Below, piece by piece: positions 11,480 to 14,127 of a stretch of 14,127 bases of DNA. The notes under the pieces are model-generated. The model made no database searches and was not told the DNA's origin. It saw only the letters and a program-made list of their open reading frames with translations. Position numbers and translations under genes: made by a program. Positions within the stretch are counted from its first letter, which is position 1. Each line of letters opens with the position of its first letter. Origin of the DNA: Bacilli bacterium (GTDB taxonomy: Bacteria; Bacillota_I; Bacilli_A; RFN20; CAG-826); NCBI GenBank assembly GCA_024693415.1, contig JAILKX010000040.1:1-14127 (forward strand), written 5' to 3'.

Positions 11480-14127
11480 TTATTCCTTGGCTTTGCCATT
11501 TTGCAATACGCCTTTGAGATACTGCCCCGTATAGGAGTCGGGGTTCTTGGCGACTTCTTCAGGCGTCCCCTCGGCGACGATATGGCCGCCGCGATACCCG
11601 CCCAAGGGGCCGAGGTCGATGATCCAGTCGGCGACCTTGACGACGTCGAGGTTGTGCTCGATGACGATGACGGTGTCGCCGTGATCGACGATTCCCTGGA
11701 GGACGGCGATCAGGCGTTTGACGTCATCGGAATGGAGCCCGGTGGTCGGTTCGTCGAGGACGTATATCGTTTTTCCGGTCGGCTTCTTCTGGAGTTCGGT
11801 GGCGAGCTTGACGCGCTGCGCCTCGCCGCCGGAGAGCTCGGTGGCCGGCTGGCCGAGCTTCACGTATCCAAGGCCCACGTCCATCAGCGTTTGGATCTTG
11901 CGGAGGATTTTTGGGCGGTTTTCGAAGAATTTGACCGCCTCTTCGATCCGCATGTCGAGGACGTCGTGGATGTTCTTGCCCTTGAAGACACATTGGAGGG
12001 TCTCGTCGTTATAGCGCTTGCCCTCGCATTCGTCGCACCTGACGTAAACATCGGGGAGGAAGGACATCGGGATGCGGGTGACGCCGGCGCCCTGGCACTT
12101 CTCGCAGCGCCCGCCGGGGACGTTGAAGGAGAAGCGGCCTTTGGAATAGCCTCTGGCGCGGGCCTCTTCGGTTTCGGCGAAGAGGTCGCGGATGTCGTCG
12201 AAGACGCCGGTGTAGGTGGCGGGGTTCGAGCGCGGGGTGCGGCCGATCGGCTCCTGGGTGATCGAGATGAGCTTATCGACGTTAGCTAGGCCCACGATCT
12301 TATCCATTTCGATGGGCTCCCCGTCCTTTTTGCGGTTCAACTCCCGTTCGAGGGCGCGCACCAAGGTCTCGTTGATGAGGCTCGATTTGCCCGAGCCCGA
12401 AACGCCGGTGACGCAGATGAATTTGCCTAGGGGGAACTTGACGTTCAGCTTGTCGAGGTTATGGCACCTGGCCCCTTTGACCTCGATGCATTTGCCATTG
12501 CCTTTGCGCCGTTTAGCGGGGACGGGTATGCATTTTCGGCCGGAAAGGTAGGCGCCGGTGATCGAATTATCGCACGCCTCGATGTCGCTTAAGGTGCCCT
12601 GGGCCACCACTTCGCCGCCGTGGACGCCAGCCCCTGGGCCGATGTCGACGATGTAGTCGGCGGCGCGCATCGTGTCCTCGTCGTGCTCGACGACGATAAG
12701 CGTGTTGCCGAGGTCGCGCATTTCGCGCAGGGTGTGGATCAATTTGTCGTTGTCGCGCTGATGGAGGCCGATCGAGGGCTCATCGAGGACGTAGAGGACG
12801 CCCGATAGGCGCGAGCCGATCTGGGTGGCCAAGCGGATGCGCTGGGATTCGCCGCCGGAAAGGGTCATCGCGTAACGCGACAAGGATAAGTAATCAAGGC
12901 CCACATCGATCAAAAACTTCGCGCGGTTATGGACCTCGCGGATCACCATGTCGGCGATCTTGTGGTCGGTTTCGTTGAGCTCGCCGCCGAGGCCATCGAC
13001 CCATTCGAGGAATTTGTCGAGGGAGAGGCAGCAGGCCTCGTAGATGTTGAGGCCGCCCACTTTGACGGATAATGCGGACTCATTTAGGCGCGCGCCGTGG
13101 CAGGTCGTGCAGACGGAATCGCGCATGAAGGATTCGTAGTAGTCCCTCATCCAGTCGGAGGAGGTTTCGGCGTAGAGGCGCTCGATCCTGGTCTTAACGC
13201 CCTCGATGTGGCCGTGGCGGTTCATCTTGTTGCCGTTGACCGAGGTAAGGGTGTAATCGAGGTAATCCGGCGACCCCATGAGCACGATTTCGCGCTCCTT
13301 GGGGCTCAGTTTGATCCAAGGTTTATCCCGATCGATGTGGTAGAGGTCGCAGAGATAGGCGAACTCCTGCCACTCGAGGTTCGTCGAGTTCACGATGTTC
13401 TGGAAGTAGCGGATGCAGCCGTCGTGGATGGATTTATCGGGCTCGGGGATCAATAGGTCGATCGCGACCTCGCGCTTGATGCCTAGGCCATGGCAATCCG
13501 GGCAATACCCTAGCGGCGCGTTGAACGAGAATAGCCTCGGCTCAAGATGAGGCACGGAGAAGCCGCATTTGGGGCAGCTATGGTGCTGCGAAAGGAGCCT
13601 GTCGCCCTTTTCGGAGGAGATGATGAGGTAGCCGTGGCTATAATCCAAAGCCAATTCGACGTCATCGGCCACCCTGCTCCGCAATCCATCTTTGATGATG
13701 AGGCGATCGACCACGATATCGATGTCATGCCTTTTGTTTTTGTCTAGCGAAGGCACCTCGTCGATGAGCATGGTCTCCCCATCGACGCGCAAACGGACGA
13801 ACCCCTGCTTCTTCATCTTCTCGATGGTCGCGGCGTGGGTCCCCTTCTCGTGGCGGACCACCGGCGAGAGGATGCTCACCTTGGTCCCGGATTCGTATTC
13901 TAAGATGGCGCTAGTCATCGCCATCGGCGAATAGGCGTGGATCGGCTCGTTGTGGTTCGGGCAATAAGGCACGCCGATGCGGGCGTAAAGCAAGCGGAGG
14001 TAGTCATAGATCTCCGTGACGGTCCCAACGGTCGATCTTGGGTTATGCGAGGTCGATTTCTGGTCGATGGAGATCGCAGGGCTAAGGCCCTCGATCGAAT
14101 CGACGTCGGGTTTATCGAACCCGCCCA
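11480..14127 (-). CDS. uvrA: Excinuclease ABC subunit A, 5' end cut by window edge
   Basis: UvrA is the damage-sensing ABC ATPase of nucleotide excision repair, loading UvrB on distorted DNA. The frame stays open to the right edge: about 44 codons (DKPDVDSIEGLSPAISIDQ region) precede the first in-frame Met at 13993. At least 881 of about 940 residues are seen, lacking only the N-terminal Walker A region. Counted from that Met, zinc modules have C140/C143/C164/C167 and C630/C633/C653/C656. The two ABC signatures are LSGGESQR (378-385) and LSGGEAQR (720-727), each followed by a Walker B VLDEP. Walker A of the second domain is GVSGSGKSS (530-538), and the hallmark PIGRTPRSNPATYTG is at about 582-596. 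It leads the uvrA-lgt-can-trxB run. Confidence 0.97.
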   Translation of the reverse strand, partial: GGFDKPDVDSIEGLSPAISIDQKSTSHNPRSTVGTVTEIYDYLRLLYARIGVPYCPNHNEPIHAYSPMAMTSAILEYESGTKVSILSPVVRHEKGTHAATIEKMKKQGFVRLRVDGETMLIDEVPSLDKNKRHDIDIVVDRLIIKDGLRSRVADDVELALDYSHGYLIISSEKGDRLLSQHHSCPKCGFSVPHLEPRLFSFNAPLGYCPDCHGLGIKREVAIDLLIPEPDKSIHDGCIRYFQNIVNSTNLEWQEFAYLCDLYHIDRDKPWIKLSPKEREIVLMGSPDYLDYTLTSVNGNKMNRHGHIEGVKTRIERLYAETSSDWMRDYYESFMRDSVCTTCHGARLNESALSVKVGGLNIYEACCLSLDKFLEWVDGLGGELNETDHKIADMVIREVHNRAKFLIDVGLDYLSLSRYAMTLSGGESQRIRLATQIGSRLSGVLYVLDEPSIGLHQRDNDKLIHTLREMRDLGNTLIVVEHDEDTMRAADYIVDIGPGAGVHGGEVVAQGTLSDIEACDNSITGAYLSGRKCIPVPAKRRKGNGKCIEVKGARCHNLDKLNVKFPLGKFICVTGVSGSGKSSLINETLVRALERELNRKKDGEPIEMDKIVGLANVDKLISITQEPIGRTPRSNPATYTGVFDDIRDLFAETEEARARGYSKGRFSFNVPGGRCEKCQGAGVTRIPMSFLPDVYVRCDECEGKRYNDETLQCVFKGKNIHDVLDMRIEEAVKFFENRPKILRKIQTLMDVGLGYVKLGQPATELSGGEAQRVKLATELQKKPTGKTIYVLDEPTTGLHSDDVKRLIAVLQGIVDHGDTVIVIEHNLDVVKVADWIIDLGPLGGYRGGHIVAEGTPEEVAKNPDSYTGQYLKGVLQNGKAKE

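Noticed and set aside
11474..12289. 271-codon plus-strand frame opposite the uvrA 3' end
   Set aside because: Antisense shadow of conserved UvrA codons with biased composition. Similar frames opposite trxB, rapZ, whiA and lgt were dropped for the same reason.
1..14127. CRISPR array, tRNA/rRNA gene, insertion sequence or phage attachment site
   Set aside because: I looked for repeat-spacer periodicity, cloverleaf-like or ribosomal sequence, transposase motifs and long terminal repeats, and saw none.

Overview
The window is a GC-rich stretch of bacterial chromosome. It is almost fully coding, with ten complete and two edge-truncated protein genes, and everything except the first gene lies on the minus strand. 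The gene set and order (uvrA, lgt, trxB, rapZ, whiA, then gap, pgk, tpiA) match the conserved Firmicutes/Bacilli block known from Bacillus subtilis. The class-3-lipase-like protein at the left edge is of a type common in Firmicutes and Mollicutes relatives. TGA is used as a stop by at least five genes (lipase-like, BI-1, whiA, rapZ, lgt), so the standard bacterial code applies and not the Mycoplasma code. An uncultured, GC-rich member of the Bacilli (Erysipelotrichales/RFN20/RF39-like) is my best guess; this is inference.

Region 1 (1-2316): the 3' part of a lipase-like gene on the plus strand meets tcdA (tRNA t6A cyclase) tail to tail with a 14-bp overlap. Each gene seems to carry the other's intrinsic terminator inside its own coding sequence. 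Region 2 (2281-5185): pgk-tpiA-BI-1 is a tight operon of two glycolytic enzymes followed by a Bax-inhibitor-1 membrane protein. It has its own promoter region with a perfect 17-bp palindrome and ends at a strong terminator. Region 3 (5294-6508): gap stands alone between two terminators, and its promoter is embedded in the upstream one. Region 4 (6509-14127): uvrA-lgt-can-trxB-rapZ-whiA-xre is a compact run with small gaps or overlaps, covering DNA repair, lipoprotein maturation, CO2 hydration, thiol redox, nucleotide/RNA-linked regulation and two DNA-binding regulators. rapZ also has its own promoter.

No mobile element, CRISPR array, tRNA or rRNA was seen, and I found no wholly new gene system. 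Four points stand out. The thioredoxin-reductase-like protein has lost all three NADPH-site motifs, suggesting a pyridine-nucleotide-independent enzyme. tcdA and rapZ look leaderless, both with exactly 6 nt between the -10 box and ATG, while most neighbours have Shine-Dalgarno sequences. Terminators merge directly into the next promoter (BI-1/tcdA and xre/gap), and terminators are hidden reciprocally in convergent genes. Finally, Lgt carries an extra N-terminal domain of about 165 residues with four predicted membrane segments. Compared with B. subtilis, the block lacks hprK, yvcK, crh, clpP and cggR; a small XRE regulator sits where crh/clpP/cggR would be.
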